From Saliphagus infecundisoli (lineage in GTDB: Archaea > Halobacteriota > Halobacteria > Halobacteriales > Natrialbaceae): 64,000 nt of DNA. The stretch lies in the NCBI RefSeq assembly GCF_020177375.1, contig NZ_JAIWHV010000020.1:1-64000 (forward strand), read 5' to 3'. The notes under the pieces are model-generated. The model made no database searches. It was not told the origin of the DNA and saw only the letters and a program-made list of their open reading frames with translations. Positions within the stretch are counted from its first letter, which is position 1. The number at the start of each line of letters is the position of its first letter. Of the stretch, positions 1-7,455 are shown piece by piece. Made by a program: the position numbers and the translations under genes.

Positions 1-816
1 CTTCGTCTACTACATGGAGGACGTCCTCGACCTCTACCACGAACCATACGACGAGAACCGTCCAGTCATCTGCTTCGACGAATCCAGCAAAGCACTCCGT
101 GGCCACGAGAGCGACCCGCTCCCGGCGGAGTGATTAGCGCAATGGATGAATACGCATCACAGGCTCCAGCTCAAAGCGCTTCTCACCACGAGTGGATTTC
201 CCGATTAAACAAGCCTCCGAGCGTCGCTGAGAACTAGATCGCCACGTTCCTTCTGGATATTCAGGTGTTGCAGTGACCACTCACACCGGGAGCGGTCGCA
301 CGCGTCGGTCACCGGTACAAACGCAACGGGAAAGAACGGATTCACCTCGCCACCGAACCACTAACTGGCTGGGTGAACGTCGAGATCACTGAGCGGCGAC
401 GTACCACCGAATTCATCGATCGGATGGTCGAACTCGCAGACGACCACTACCCGGATGCCGACTGCATCCGGGTGGTGGTCGATCAGCTCAACACGCACAA
501 TCCTGCCGGCTTCTATCGATTCTTCCCGCCAGATCAAGCCCAGGCGTACCTTGACCGGTTTGAGTTCCACTACACTCCCAAGAAGGGCAGTTGGTTGAAC
601 ATGGCTGAGATCGAGCTGGGCGTCCTCAAACGCCAGTGTCTCGACCGCCGCATCTATCACGCAGCGACCCTCCGGTCGGAGGTCGCTGCGTGGCAGGAGC
701 ATCGGAACGCGGTTGACCGACTCATCGATTGGCAGTTCACCACCGACGACGCACGAATCAAGCTACGGCGACTCTACCCGGTTGAAATTGACGAGGACCA
801 GCAAGTTCAGAGTTGA
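1..816 (+). pseudogene. IS630-family transposase, broken
   Basis: The first 44 codons (1-132) read as the middle of an IS630-type DDE transposase with the first catalytic aspartate in CFDESSK, then hit a stop. The homology resumes in the same phase from about 301 and runs to 816: it contains the second acidic motif (VVDQLNTH) and the third (WLNMAEIE), followed by the family's typical RQCLDRR and C-terminal DARIKLRRLYP. The roughly 160 bases between (133-300) have stops and do not fit the family, where only a few residues would be expected. The gene is therefore interrupted and also runs out of the left edge of the window. Its right end sits on the truncated hydrolase at 821, which it appears to have disrupted. 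It is very unlikely to make active transposase. Confidence 0.85.
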
Positions 817-820
817 AGCT

Positions 821-1081
821 TCAGTCAGCCTGTTCGCCGGGCGTTTGGCCCGATTCGAGCGGTGTTCTGAGATAACCAGGCCGGGAGAGGGCAATCACCC
901 GAAATCCGGCCTCACTCAGACCGCGTCCAACACTCAGTCCCTGCATGTATCCGCCGGGACACCCATGCAGCACGATAATCGGATATCCCTTGCCACGCCA
1001 ACCGATTTCGACAGGTCCGCGTGACGTTGAGGTGATTCTGCTAGCGTCAGTCTTCACATCCCGGCCTTGTTGTTGTGACAT
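821..1081 (-). pseudogene. alpha/beta hydrolase, N-terminal fragment cut by an insertion sequence
   Basis: The 86-residue fragment starts at an ATG at 1081 (MSQQQGRD) and has the beginning of an alpha/beta hydrolase fold: IIVLHGCPGG is the oxyanion-hole HGxPG motif and RVIALSRPGY is the next strand and loop. It breaks off after TPGEQAD, where the family continues with a helix and, later, the nucleophile elbow Ser, Asp and His, none of which are present. The stop codon lies at the junction with the IS630 remnant. The rest of the gene may lie beyond the left edge of the window, on the other side of the insertion sequence. An in-frame upstream ATG exists at 1174 but reads through low-complexity residues and was not chosen. 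Confidence 0.75.
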
Positions 1082-1261
1082 CGTATTAACCCGTTCGACA
1101 CGTTCCACGATTATATACATACGGTGCGCGGGGGGTAGATCACAATTCATGAGACGACTCCGGCCCCCTCGCACGAACCTGTCTCGCGACTATCGAAGCT
1201 AAGGACAGAAAGACCTGTACAGCGACGAAAGAAAGATGGTATCCGGTATTCATATCTATTT
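1082..1261. promoter_or_regulatory. intergenic region between divergent genes at 1081 and 1262
   Basis: This 180-base spacer separates the truncated hydrolase (leftward) from the BNR-repeat protein (rightward). An A+T-rich TATATACATA-like stretch at about 1114-1122 is a reasonable TATA element for the leftward gene. For the rightward gene the only A+T-rich stretch is at about 1247-1261, close to the ATG. No RNA gene or repeat is visible. Confidence 0.35.
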
Positions 1262-2254
1262 ATGACTGGGCTGATCGGAACCCGCAGTGGCCTGTTTAGA
1301 GTGGATACTGTTCCGTTCGAGGGGAGTGAACGAATCATCGACTGCGGTCGAGTTAGTCAGATCTGTGACTCTGACGAAGTTTCTGGGACTCTCGTCGCGG
1401 CTGAGGAAGGCCTGTACCGGTTGACTGATACGGGCCAGACCTGGGAGGCAATGGGTGTGCCGGAAACCAATGTCTGGGCAGTATTCGTCGCATCCAGTGG
1501 CCAGATCTATGCCGGGACTGACCCTGCTCGACTTTTCCGGTCGAGCGATGGTGGGGACACCTGGATAGAATTGGAAGGTCTCCGCCATCAGACCACTACG
1601 GACATATGGCGGTCAGCATTTACTGACACGGCACATGTCCGGACAGTGACCGGTCATCCTGACACACCCGATAGACTATTCGCTGGTATTGAGGTGGGGG
1701 GTCTCTACCGGAGTGAAGACGGCGGTGACCGGTGGTCCAAGTGTGAAATCCGTGACGAAGCGGGTGTCGTACAGGATGACATCCATGAAATCAGATGCCT
1801 CACACCTGACGAATACATCGTCGCCTGCGGCCGACTCTCTCTTCACGACCCGAACCACGCCGCGGCCGAGGGCGGACTCTATCACACTACGGACGCCGGG
1901 ACCACGTGGCAGCGTCTCGATCGGGATATCGGTCCATCATATTACCGAAGCCTGTTCCTGCACGACGACGAGTTGTTGACGTGTGGGTCGACCACGGTCC
2001 CGCCCGAATGGTCGGGCATGTTGGATGCGGACGCAACGATGTTCGCCTCGACTGATACCGGGAACACGTTCAATCCGGTTCCATATCCAGGCGGACCAGA
2101 CGAGATGATCCTGGCCTACACCTCGGACGAAAGTCACGTGTACGCTGGAACAGGTGTCGGCGACAACGGACGGATTCTCCGTCGAACGTCCGACCAAACC
2201 TGGGAGACTGTAGGTCACGTACCCGATGACGTGTTGTCCCTCACCGTGTACTGA
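1262..2254 (+). CDS. BNR/Asp-box beta-propeller protein
   Basis: This 330-residue protein has repeated Asp-box motifs (S/T-x-D-x-G-x-T-W) at about residues 55-61, 94-101 (SSDGGDTW), 151-158 (SEDGGDRW), 209-216 (TTDAGTTW) and 263-270 (STDTGNTF), each after a YRS- or YAG-type strand. This is the signature of sialidase/Vps10-like or Ycf48-like propellers, which fold as blades around a pore and often bind proteins or glycans. No sialidase catalytic residues can be assigned and there is no signal peptide, so a cytoplasmic binding role is as likely as an enzyme. The ATG at 1262 is the first in frame. The gene is in the low-GC accessory block and has no clear operon partner. Confidence 0.75.
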   Translation: MTGLIGTRSGLFRVDTVPFEGSERIIDCGRVSQICDSDEVSGTLVAAEEGLYRLTDTGQTWEAMGVPETNVWAVFVASSGQIYAGTDPARLFRSSDGGDTWIELEGLRHQTTTDIWRSAFTDTAHVRTVTGHPDTPDRLFAGIEVGGLYRSEDGGDRWSKCEIRDEAGVVQDDIHEIRCLTPDEYIVACGRLSLHDPNHAAAEGGLYHTTDAGTTWQRLDRDIGPSYYRSLFLHDDELLTCGSTTVPPEWSGMLDADATMFASTDTGNTFNPVPYPGGPDEMILAYTSDESHVYAGTGVGDNGRILRRTSDQTWETVGHVPDDVLSLTVY

Positions 2255-2392
2255 TCCACCGCAAGTTGGATTCTGTCGGAAGAGAAGGCCGCTGGCAGGG
2301 CGCGTCACGAGCCATTCCGGCGAAAAGACTATCTAACCAATTAGCGAACATGATGCTGTAGAGAACTGGTGAAACAACCGAGTTTATAACAG

Positions 2393-2830
2393 ATGACAGA
2401 AGATTCTGGTTCGGACGAAGCAGCGATTGGACAGGTGCTGATGACTGTCGCGGAGGCGTTCCGCGAACTCGACGCGAGCGGTCTAGAGAAGGTGTACGCA
2501 GACGACGCCGATTGGATGAACGCGTTCGGAACCACACAACACGGTCGTGATGCAATCGTCCAGTATCACGAACAGCTGTTCGATGACCCGCATTTCTCCC
2601 AGGGAGAAGTGGTCGGCGAACCTGAAGCATCAATTCGATCCGTCAGCGATGACGTCGCTGTAGCCAAAACGTATGTCGAGCGTAAGGGACAAGAAACCCA
2701 ATCGGGCGATGAGCTACCGCGCCGGCACAATCACTCGCACAAGGTCCTCGCCCGTCAGGACGATGGATGGGTGATTGTCTCTGAAATGTACATGGACGAA
2801 CGACAGAGCCAGCCACTCAGCGAGCAATAA
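2393..2830 (+). CDS. NTF2-like (SnoaL/DUF4440-type) protein
   Basis: This 145-residue acidic protein has the SgcJ/EcaC/DUF4440 pattern. An N-terminal helix (VAEAFRELDASGLEKVYADDADW) leads into the cone-shaped alpha+beta barrel with NAFGTTQHGRDAIVQYH, and the C-terminal strands include HSHKVLARQDDGWVIVSEMY. Proteins of this fold act as small hydrolases, isomerases or ligand-binding domains, and no specific substrate can be read from the sequence. It stands alone, 138 bases after the propeller gene in the same direction, preceded by a TTTATAAC element only about ten bases from the ATG. That is too close for a TATA box of a leaderless mRNA, so the true promoter may be further upstream. Confidence 0.65.
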   Translation: MTEDSGSDEAAIGQVLMTVAEAFRELDASGLEKVYADDADWMNAFGTTQHGRDAIVQYHEQLFDDPHFSQGEVVGEPEASIRSVSDDVAVAKTYVERKGQETQSGDELPRRHNHSHKVLARQDDGWVIVSEMYMDERQSQPLSEQ

Positions 2831-3288
2831 TCAGGCAACTCAGAGAAAACAAAAAAAAAACCAATAGATTTTCATAAAATCCATCTGGGTTTCGGGACTC
2901 TTCTTGGAACTGAATTGCACGAGAATTTCGTGGAGATTGAACATACTAACGAGTTCTGCGCTTTCTTTCACTGGCGACCGCATGCATCTGGTTAGCAGCC
3001 GTGTTCGTCCCATCACCCACACTCACGATCATCCTGTTCGGACTATCATGGATACCATCAGGGATCAACAGTGTACTCACAGCGACGCTGAAGTTGTTTT
3101 TGCATGGGAGTACTGGCTTTTGCCTTGGCTTTGAAGAGGATTGTACTAGAGGATTCAGAGGTTTCAGCGCAGGGTTTTGAATGGGTTGTAGACAGGGGTA
3201 CGACTATACACCATATAGCGGATAGGTGGAACAGGAAAACCCTGGGGAGGTGAGAGATTCGGTGGTGGGTGAAGAGGGGTTGGCTGGG
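2831..3288. other. 458-base A+T-richer gap with no confident gene
   Basis: The gap lies between the NTF2-like gene and the recombinase. Its main visible features are a long A-tract at 2846-2860 and an open stretch of 76 codons on the plus strand (2950-3180) without a start codon. The latter would encode hydrophobic segments such as SLATACIWLAAVFV and TIILFGLSWI, possibly the decayed remains of a membrane protein. No copy of the tRNA-Glu 3' end was found here, so the far attachment site of the element is not in this gap. Confidence 0.4.
2846..2860 (-). terminator. possible T-tract terminator for the leftward recombinase transcript
   Basis: Read on the minus strand, this is ten T residues, a G and four more T. 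Archaeal termination commonly uses such U-tracts. It lies about 430 bases beyond the stop codon of the leftward recombinase gene and just past the end of the rightward NTF2-like gene. It would serve only the minus strand. Confidence 0.4.
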
Positions 3289-4419
3289 TTATCCCATCCG
3301 GTCTAAGGCATCTCGACGCTCCTCAACCGGTGCCTGGTCGTATTTCATCGTGGTCTGTTCGCTTTTGTGTCGTAACTGTTCTTGGGCTGCTCCGAGGTCT
3401 TCCTGGTGGGTCATGTAGGTGCCGACGGAGTGCCTGATCGCGTACCAGCTCATTGAACGGTCCACGTTATTATCCGGGGTGCTGTACGGGATCTCTGCGA
3501 TCTCACAGAGCTGCTCGATCAGGTATTTCAGCGATGAGGTGCCGTACGGGTTTCCAAACCGTGTCAACCATAATGCATCGCTGTCATCGTACTTCTCGTA
3601 CTGCTTCCGTTCCTCAAGCCACCGGGCCAGGTAGTTCACTGTTTCTTCGCGTAATGCAGGCGTCCAGTTATCCCGATTCTTGGATGAATCTCCTTTCGGG
3701 ATCCGCAACATCTGATTCTCAATGTCTACCCAGCCGACGACCGCACGCTCGACCTCGCACGGGCGTAACCCGCAGTCAAGCGATACGGCAACCATTGACG
3801 GGATCTTCCAGCCGTTCGCGCGCTTCCAGTCCTCCGGCGTTACCTCAGTTTTCGGTTTCTCGAACCGCTGAGCGAGATACGCGATCCACTGGTCGCGTTC
3901 CTCCGGTGTGACGTTTTGATAGCCGGGGATGCTGCCGTACTCAAGCGAGGCTTCACGGATCAGGGTTCGCTCGCGCCGGGTCAGGTAGTTCTGAGGCTTG
4001 GTCGGCTGGTAGGAGAACGATTTCTCAGCGTCCCAGAGCTCGCCACCGCGCTCGTGCTTCTTCCATTTGAACAGCTTCTTCAACGCCTTCACGCAGTTGG
4101 CCTTGTGCGTGTTCGATCCGTCGCTGTAGGCTAAGTGATCTACGTACGCGTCCGCGTGATCCTGCGTGATCTTGGTAGTGTAGCCGTCGCCGGTGTGCTC
4201 GGTCCAGACCCAGCGATAGAACTTGTCGAGCCGGTACGCGTCTTTCTCGATCGTGGAGCTGCTGTATCCCTCGGCGGTTTCAGGGTCTTTCCCGATATGG
4301 AGCAGCCATTTGATGAGCTGTTCGCGGTGGTCGCGGTAATCAACGCGCTGGCGTTCGTTCAGGAGTTTTTCGGTGGTTGATGGGACTAATCGGACGTCGT
4401 CGATGTGTTGATTGGTCAT
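3289..4419 (-). CDS. tyrosine recombinase / integrase (XerC/D type)
   Basis: This 376-residue site-specific recombinase has an N-terminal SAM-like core-binding domain (about 30-125) and a C-terminal catalytic domain (about 145-370). Catalytic residues seen are Arg219 in CGLRPCEVE, a lysine in the beta-hairpin (PKGDSSKNRD, 242 or 247), Arg329 in WYAIRH, His351 in LRHKSEQTT and the nucleophile Tyr360 in TMKYDQ. The usual first histidine of HxxR is tyrosine (Y326). The start has a Shine-Dalgarno GGAGGT five bases upstream and TATA-like sequences at about 4440-4449 and 4468-4478. Its position, with the promoter end facing the 3' end of tRNA-Glu 166 bases away, fits an element integrated in the tRNA. 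No other phage genes are seen between it and the left edge. Confidence 0.9.
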   Translation of the reverse strand: MTNQHIDDVRLVPSTTEKLLNERQRVDYRDHREQLIKWLLHIGKDPETAEGYSSSTIEKDAYRLDKFYRWVWTEHTGDGYTTKITQDHADAYVDHLAYSDGSNTHKANCVKALKKLFKWKKHERGGELWDAEKSFSYQPTKPQNYLTRRERTLIREASLEYGSIPGYQNVTPEERDQWIAYLAQRFEKPKTEVTPEDWKRANGWKIPSMVAVSLDCGLRPCEVERAVVGWVDIENQMLRIPKGDSSKNRDNWTPALREETVNYLARWLEERKQYEKYDDSDALWLTRFGNPYGTSSLKYLIEQLCEIAEIPYSTPDNNVDRSMSWYAIRHSVGTYMTHQEDLGAAQEQLRHKSEQTTMKYDQAPVEERRDALDRMG

Positions 4420-4584
4420 CTGTACCTCCCCGGGTTAGGAATATATAGCTTCTTTCGGCTAGACATTTTTAAAACCCCTGTACAGCGCGGGGGTACCCGA
4501 TTATGATAACTTAATCGTCCAATATGCGGTGTCATGGTGTTTTGCCAACACCGCGGAAAACGAGGGGTAGAGCCCCCTGAGGAG

Positions 4585-4659
4585 TGCTCCGTCTGGGATT
4601 TGAACCCAGGTCATCGGCTCGAAAGGCCGAAATGATTGGCCGGACTACACCAACGGAGC
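4585..4659 (-). tRNA. tRNA-Glu (UUC)
   Basis: The minus strand folds as a complete 75-base tRNA. The acceptor stem is GCTCCGT pairing with ACGGAGC plus discriminator A, the anticodon stem is TCGGC/GCCGA around the loop CTTTCGA with anticodon TTC, and the T arm contains GGTTCAAATCC. The 3' CCA is not encoded. The 3' end points at the recombinase gene, which makes it the probable attachment site of the integrated element. There is no intron. Confidence 0.96.
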
Positions 4660-4763
4660 GAATCAGCACTCCTGGCTTGCCGGGGGCTAGTAAAAAGCGT
4701 TCCGTTCCCGCCCGGGAGTGACAGCCGACGACGCACCCTGTGCCAATGACGCCGGCTTCTCAA

Positions 4764-4771
4764 CCCTTTTG
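4764..4771 (+). promoter_or_regulatory. TATA-like box of the FAH-family gene
   Basis: The sequence CCCTTTTG is centred about 27 bases before the ATG at 4796. That spacing places the start of transcription at or next to the start codon, so the mRNA is probably leaderless. The same box and spacing recur upstream of several other genes in the window. Confidence 0.5.
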
Positions 4772-4795
4772 CGCCCCCGATGTGACTCCTTCCAC

Positions 4796-5533
4796 ATGAA
4801 GTACGTCAGATTCCGTGACCCCGCGGGTGCCGTCCGCCGGGGCGAACTCGACGACGGCCGGATCCATTTCGCGAACGACAGCTACGACTTCGAGAGCGAG
4901 GCGATCGACGTCCTCGCGCCCTGTGCCCCCTCGAAGATCGTCTGCATCGGCCGGAACTACGCCGACCACGCCGCCGAGATGGGTTCCGATCTCCCCGACC
5001 GGCCGCTGCTCTTCCTCAAGGGCCCGAACGCCGTCGCGGGCCACGGCGACGTCGTCGAGCCACCGGCCGGTAAAGAGCGAATCGACTACGAGGCGGAGTT
5101 GGGTGTCGTTATCGGAGAGCAGTGTCGCCACGTTCCCGAGAGCGAGGCGATGGACGTCGTGGAGGGCTTTACCTGCGTCGACGACGTCTCGAACCGCGAC
5201 GACCAGGACGACGAACAGAACTGGATTCGCGGGAAGGCGTTCGACGGCGCGGCCCCGATCGGCCCCGTCGTCGCGACCCCCGAGGAGGTCCCCGAGGACG
5301 CGGCGGTCCGCTCGCGGGTCAACGGCGAGCTCCGCCAGGACGGCTCGCTCGAGCAGCTCATCTTCTCGGTGCCCGAACTGATCGCCGAGATCACGACCTA
5401 CCTCACCCTCGAGCCGGGCGACGTCATCGCCACCGGCACTCCCGAGGGCGTCGGCGCGCTCTCCGACGGCGACGAGGTCGCGATCAAGGTCGAGGGCGTC
5501 GGGACCCTCGAGCACTCGGTCCGGCTCCGGTAG
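4796..5533 (+). CDS. fumarylacetoacetate hydrolase (FAH) family protein
   Basis: This 245-residue protein has the FAH C-terminal fold. KIVCIGRNYADHAAEMG (about 47-63) is the substrate-side loop. The metal ligands are Glu99 and Glu101 in IDYEAELGVVIG and Asp130 in VDDVSNRD. Lys147 is in GKAFDGAAPIGP, and GDVIATGTPEGVG (208-220) is the closing signature. The family includes acylpyruvate hydrolases, fumarylpyruvate hydrolases and oxaloacetate tautomerases/decarboxylases, and the exact substrate cannot be told. The internal ATG at 4796 (MKYVRFRD) was chosen over one at 4718 because family homology starts there and the TATA box fits. Confidence 0.9.
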   Translation: MKYVRFRDPAGAVRRGELDDGRIHFANDSYDFESEAIDVLAPCAPSKIVCIGRNYADHAAEMGSDLPDRPLLFLKGPNAVAGHGDVVEPPAGKERIDYEAELGVVIGEQCRHVPESEAMDVVEGFTCVDDVSNRDDQDDEQNWIRGKAFDGAAPIGPVVATPEEVPEDAAVRSRVNGELRQDGSLEQLIFSVPELIAEITTYLTLEPGDVIATGTPEGVGALSDGDEVAIKVEGVGTLEHSVRLR

Positions 5534-5568
5534 GGAACGCTTTTCGCCGCGCCGACCCAGTTCCGACC

Positions 5569-6180
5569 GTGCCCCTCCGCTGTGGCCCCGTCACCGTCGA
5601 ACGCCTCGGTCCGACGACCGTCCGGCTCGCGGCCCGAACGGGTGTCGTCGTCTATCTCGATCCGGCGGGCGACGTCGGCGAGCCCCGCGATGGCGACCTC
5701 GTCCTCGTCACCGAACGGCCCGATCCCGACGCGATCGCCCGGATCGCCCGCGAGGACGCGCTCGTGGCCATCCCCGAGGGAATCGACCCGAGTGGGCTCG
5801 ACCGGCCGGTCGAGCGCGTCGCTCCCGGCGAGAGCTTCCTTGTCGGTCCGCTCGACCTCCATACGACGCCCGCCGGCGGAGCTGACGGTCGGGCCACGGG
5901 CTGTGGCTACGCGCTGACGATGGACGGCGTGACGGCGTTCTGGCCCGGGCGAACCGCGGTCTTCGACTCCCACCGCACTATGAGCGTCGACCTTCTCCTC
6001 GCCCCGGTCGGGCTCGAGGGCGCGATGGACCGCCGCGCGGCGGCCGACCTCGCCGAAACGCTCGACCTTGACCTCGTCGTGCCCGTCGGCTCCGAGTCCG
6101 CCGTGGACGTCGAGTCGTTCGTCGTCGACGTCGCGACTCGAGGGATTCCGATCGCCCTGGAGCCGCCGGCTGAGAGCTGA
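5569..6180 (+). CDS. metallo-beta-lactamase-fold protein lacking the metal site
   Basis: This 203-residue protein starts at a GTG 26 bases after a GCTTTTCG box. The N-terminal pattern, VERLGPTTVRLAARTGVVVYLDPAG, matches the start of UlaG-like metallo-beta-lactamases, which bind a substrate lactone or nucleotide. The segment that should be LxTHxHxDH reads LVTERPDPDA (46-55), and the later GDT metal motif reads PGRTAVFD (126-133), so no histidine or aspartate ligand is left in either place. The fold is probably kept but hydrolysis by the usual mechanism is not possible. It follows the FAH gene by 35 bases and may be co-expressed. Similarity to UlaG-like proteins is my reading of the motif order, not a search result. 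Confidence 0.6.
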   Translation: MPLRCGPVTVERLGPTTVRLAARTGVVVYLDPAGDVGEPRDGDLVLVTERPDPDAIARIAREDALVAIPEGIDPSGLDRPVERVAPGESFLVGPLDLHTTPAGGADGRATGCGYALTMDGVTAFWPGRTAVFDSHRTMSVDLLLAPVGLEGAMDRRAAADLAETLDLDLVVPVGSESAVDVESFVVDVATRGIPIALEPPAES

Positions 6181-6181
6181 A

Positions 6182-6628
6182 TCAGTTCTCGAGATCGAGC
6201 TCGACGAGCGAGAGGCCCCGATCGAGGTGACAGACCTCGTGGGGGGGATCACCCAGGACGGCCCCGATCCGGTGGTCGTCGTCCATCGAGACGCCATCGG
6301 GGACGCAGTGTTCGTGGCTCGGACACTCGACGTACGGACAGGGGCCCGCCAGGCTCGCTCTGCTGCCGGCGTAGGCCCCCTTCGAGGGGACGTTCGCCGT
6401 CACTGAGACGGGTTCGACCTCGACGGCACGAACCCCGCCGTCGTGGATGGCACACTCGAGCGTCTGGGCGTTCTCGCGGATCCCGGTGATCCGGTAGCGG
6501 GTGTCGCTCTCGAGGTTGAGACACTGACTGCGGTACGGACAGCCCGCACAGCCCTCGGCCTCGCCCTCGTAGACGAACTCGGCCCCCGGCTCGGCGAGGC
6601 GGGTCCCGATCAGGGTGACGGTCGACAT
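6182..6628 (-). CDS. UPF0179 family protein
   Basis: This 148-residue protein of an archaeal family of unknown function is rich in cysteines in pairs: CAGCPYRSQC near residues 27-36 and CPYVECPSHEHC in the second half. Their spacing suggests a zinc or iron-sulfur site. The length and the opening MSTVTLIGTRLAEPGAEFVY are typical of the family. It converges on the gene ending at 6180 with one base between the stop codons. It probably shares a transcript with the DUF5820-type gene upstream (24 bases apart). Confidence 0.85.
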   Translation of the reverse strand: MSTVTLIGTRLAEPGAEFVYEGEAEGCAGCPYRSQCLNLESDTRYRITGIRENAQTLECAIHDGGVRAVEVEPVSVTANVPSKGAYAGSRASLAGPCPYVECPSHEHCVPDGVSMDDDHRIGAVLGDPPHEVCHLDRGLSLVELDLEN

Positions 6629-6652
6629 ACGTCCACTACCGGCCGGGCGTGG

Positions 6653-7051
6653 TTAAGGCTCACGTCCCGTGAGTTCGTCGAGCTTCGCGAAGTACTCCTC
6701 CCGGGGCACCTGGTAGAGCCCCCGGTAGTCGATCCCGCCGTCGGCGAAGCGACGCGCGACGCCCACGGCGTACGCGAGGGCCTCCTCCCGCCTCTCGAAC
6801 CTGCCCTCCTCGCCCGTGACCTCCGGTTCGAGGGTGAGGGTGACGTGCCAGTCCGCGCCGGGCGACGTGGGGGCGACGCCGGGCCGGCGATCGCGCCTAC
6901 CCCGGGTGAGATACAGCGTCGGGAGACAGGCGGCGGGGAACGCCTCGGCGTCGAAGACGTCGGCTCGGTAGACGATCACCGTCCGCTCGTCCTCCTCGCT
7001 CCAGACCGTCCAGCCGGGCGGGAGATCGGCGAGGTCGGTGTGGTCGGTCAC
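6653..7051 (-). CDS. haloarchaeal DUF5820-like protein
   Basis: This is a 132-residue protein of unknown function. It opens with LPPGWTVWSEEDERTVIVYRADVF and ends with a basic/acidic helix (QVPREEYFAKLDEL), and has one central beta-rich segment (ADWHVTLTLEPEVTG). I recognise the pattern as a conserved haloarchaeal family, probably DUF5820, but the assignment is from memory. It has no membrane segment or catalytic motif. It is the first gene of a likely two-gene unit with the UPF0179 gene, with a TATTTAAG element on the minus strand about 84 bases upstream. Confidence 0.65.
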   Translation of the reverse strand: MTDHTDLADLPPGWTVWSEEDERTVIVYRADVFDAEAFPAACLPTLYLTRGRRDRRPGVAPTSPGADWHVTLTLEPEVTGEEGRFERREEALAYAVGVARRFADGGIDYRGLYQVPREEYFAKLDELTGREP

Positions 7052-7455
7052 GACCGCCGGTAGGTTCCCCCGCCGTATAGCCCCGTTGGGGTGCGCGCGA
7101 GCGACGGGGCGCCGTAGCGGACGGGTCGCTTAAATACCTGGCGGGGCGTTCGCGGCTCCCGACGAATAGAGTCAACCGACGGAAGTCTGAAAAATACACC
7201 TGCTAAATAACTGTCGGGGCTATCTTTAAGTGGTTGGGATCCTCTCTCATTAAATACTATCGGTATCCGTCCGACGGACCGATGCGCCGTCCTCGATGGC
7301 TCGTTGCCCAGGTGCCGACCGGTCGACCGGCCCACGACCATGACACGAACGCACACCGCCCGACGCCACCCCGCCCTCCGACGCGCCGAGCCAGGAGGGG
7401 CCGGTACGGACCCCACCGACCGAACGGAACCGACTACGGCCAGACCAGTGATACA
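7052..7455. promoter_or_regulatory. divergent control region of the DUF5820 gene and the prkA operon
   Basis: This 404-base region separates leftward and rightward operons. Its left half carries three A+T-rich islands unlike the surrounding GC-rich DNA: TTAAATACC at about 7130-7138 (leftward TATA), TCTTTAAGTGG at about 7221-7231 and CATTAAATACTATC at about 7248-7261, the last two suitable for the rightward operon. From those to the ATG at 7456 is roughly 170-210 bases, so the prkA mRNA would have a long leader, unlike the leaderless mRNAs elsewhere in the window. The leader region keeps an open reading frame with the kinase gene, but it is proline- and arginine-rich and looks non-coding. Confidence 0.5.

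Noticed and set aside
2831-3288. Left attachment site copy of tRNA-Glu
   Set aside because: I searched the 3' tRNA motif (GTCTGGGATTTGAACC and shorter parts) by eye in 1-4580 and found no second copy, so the other end should be outside the window or decayed.
7234-7455. N-terminal extension of the first PrkA protein
   Set aside because: The added residues are Pro, Arg and Thr rich with no family match, and family homology begins at 7456.
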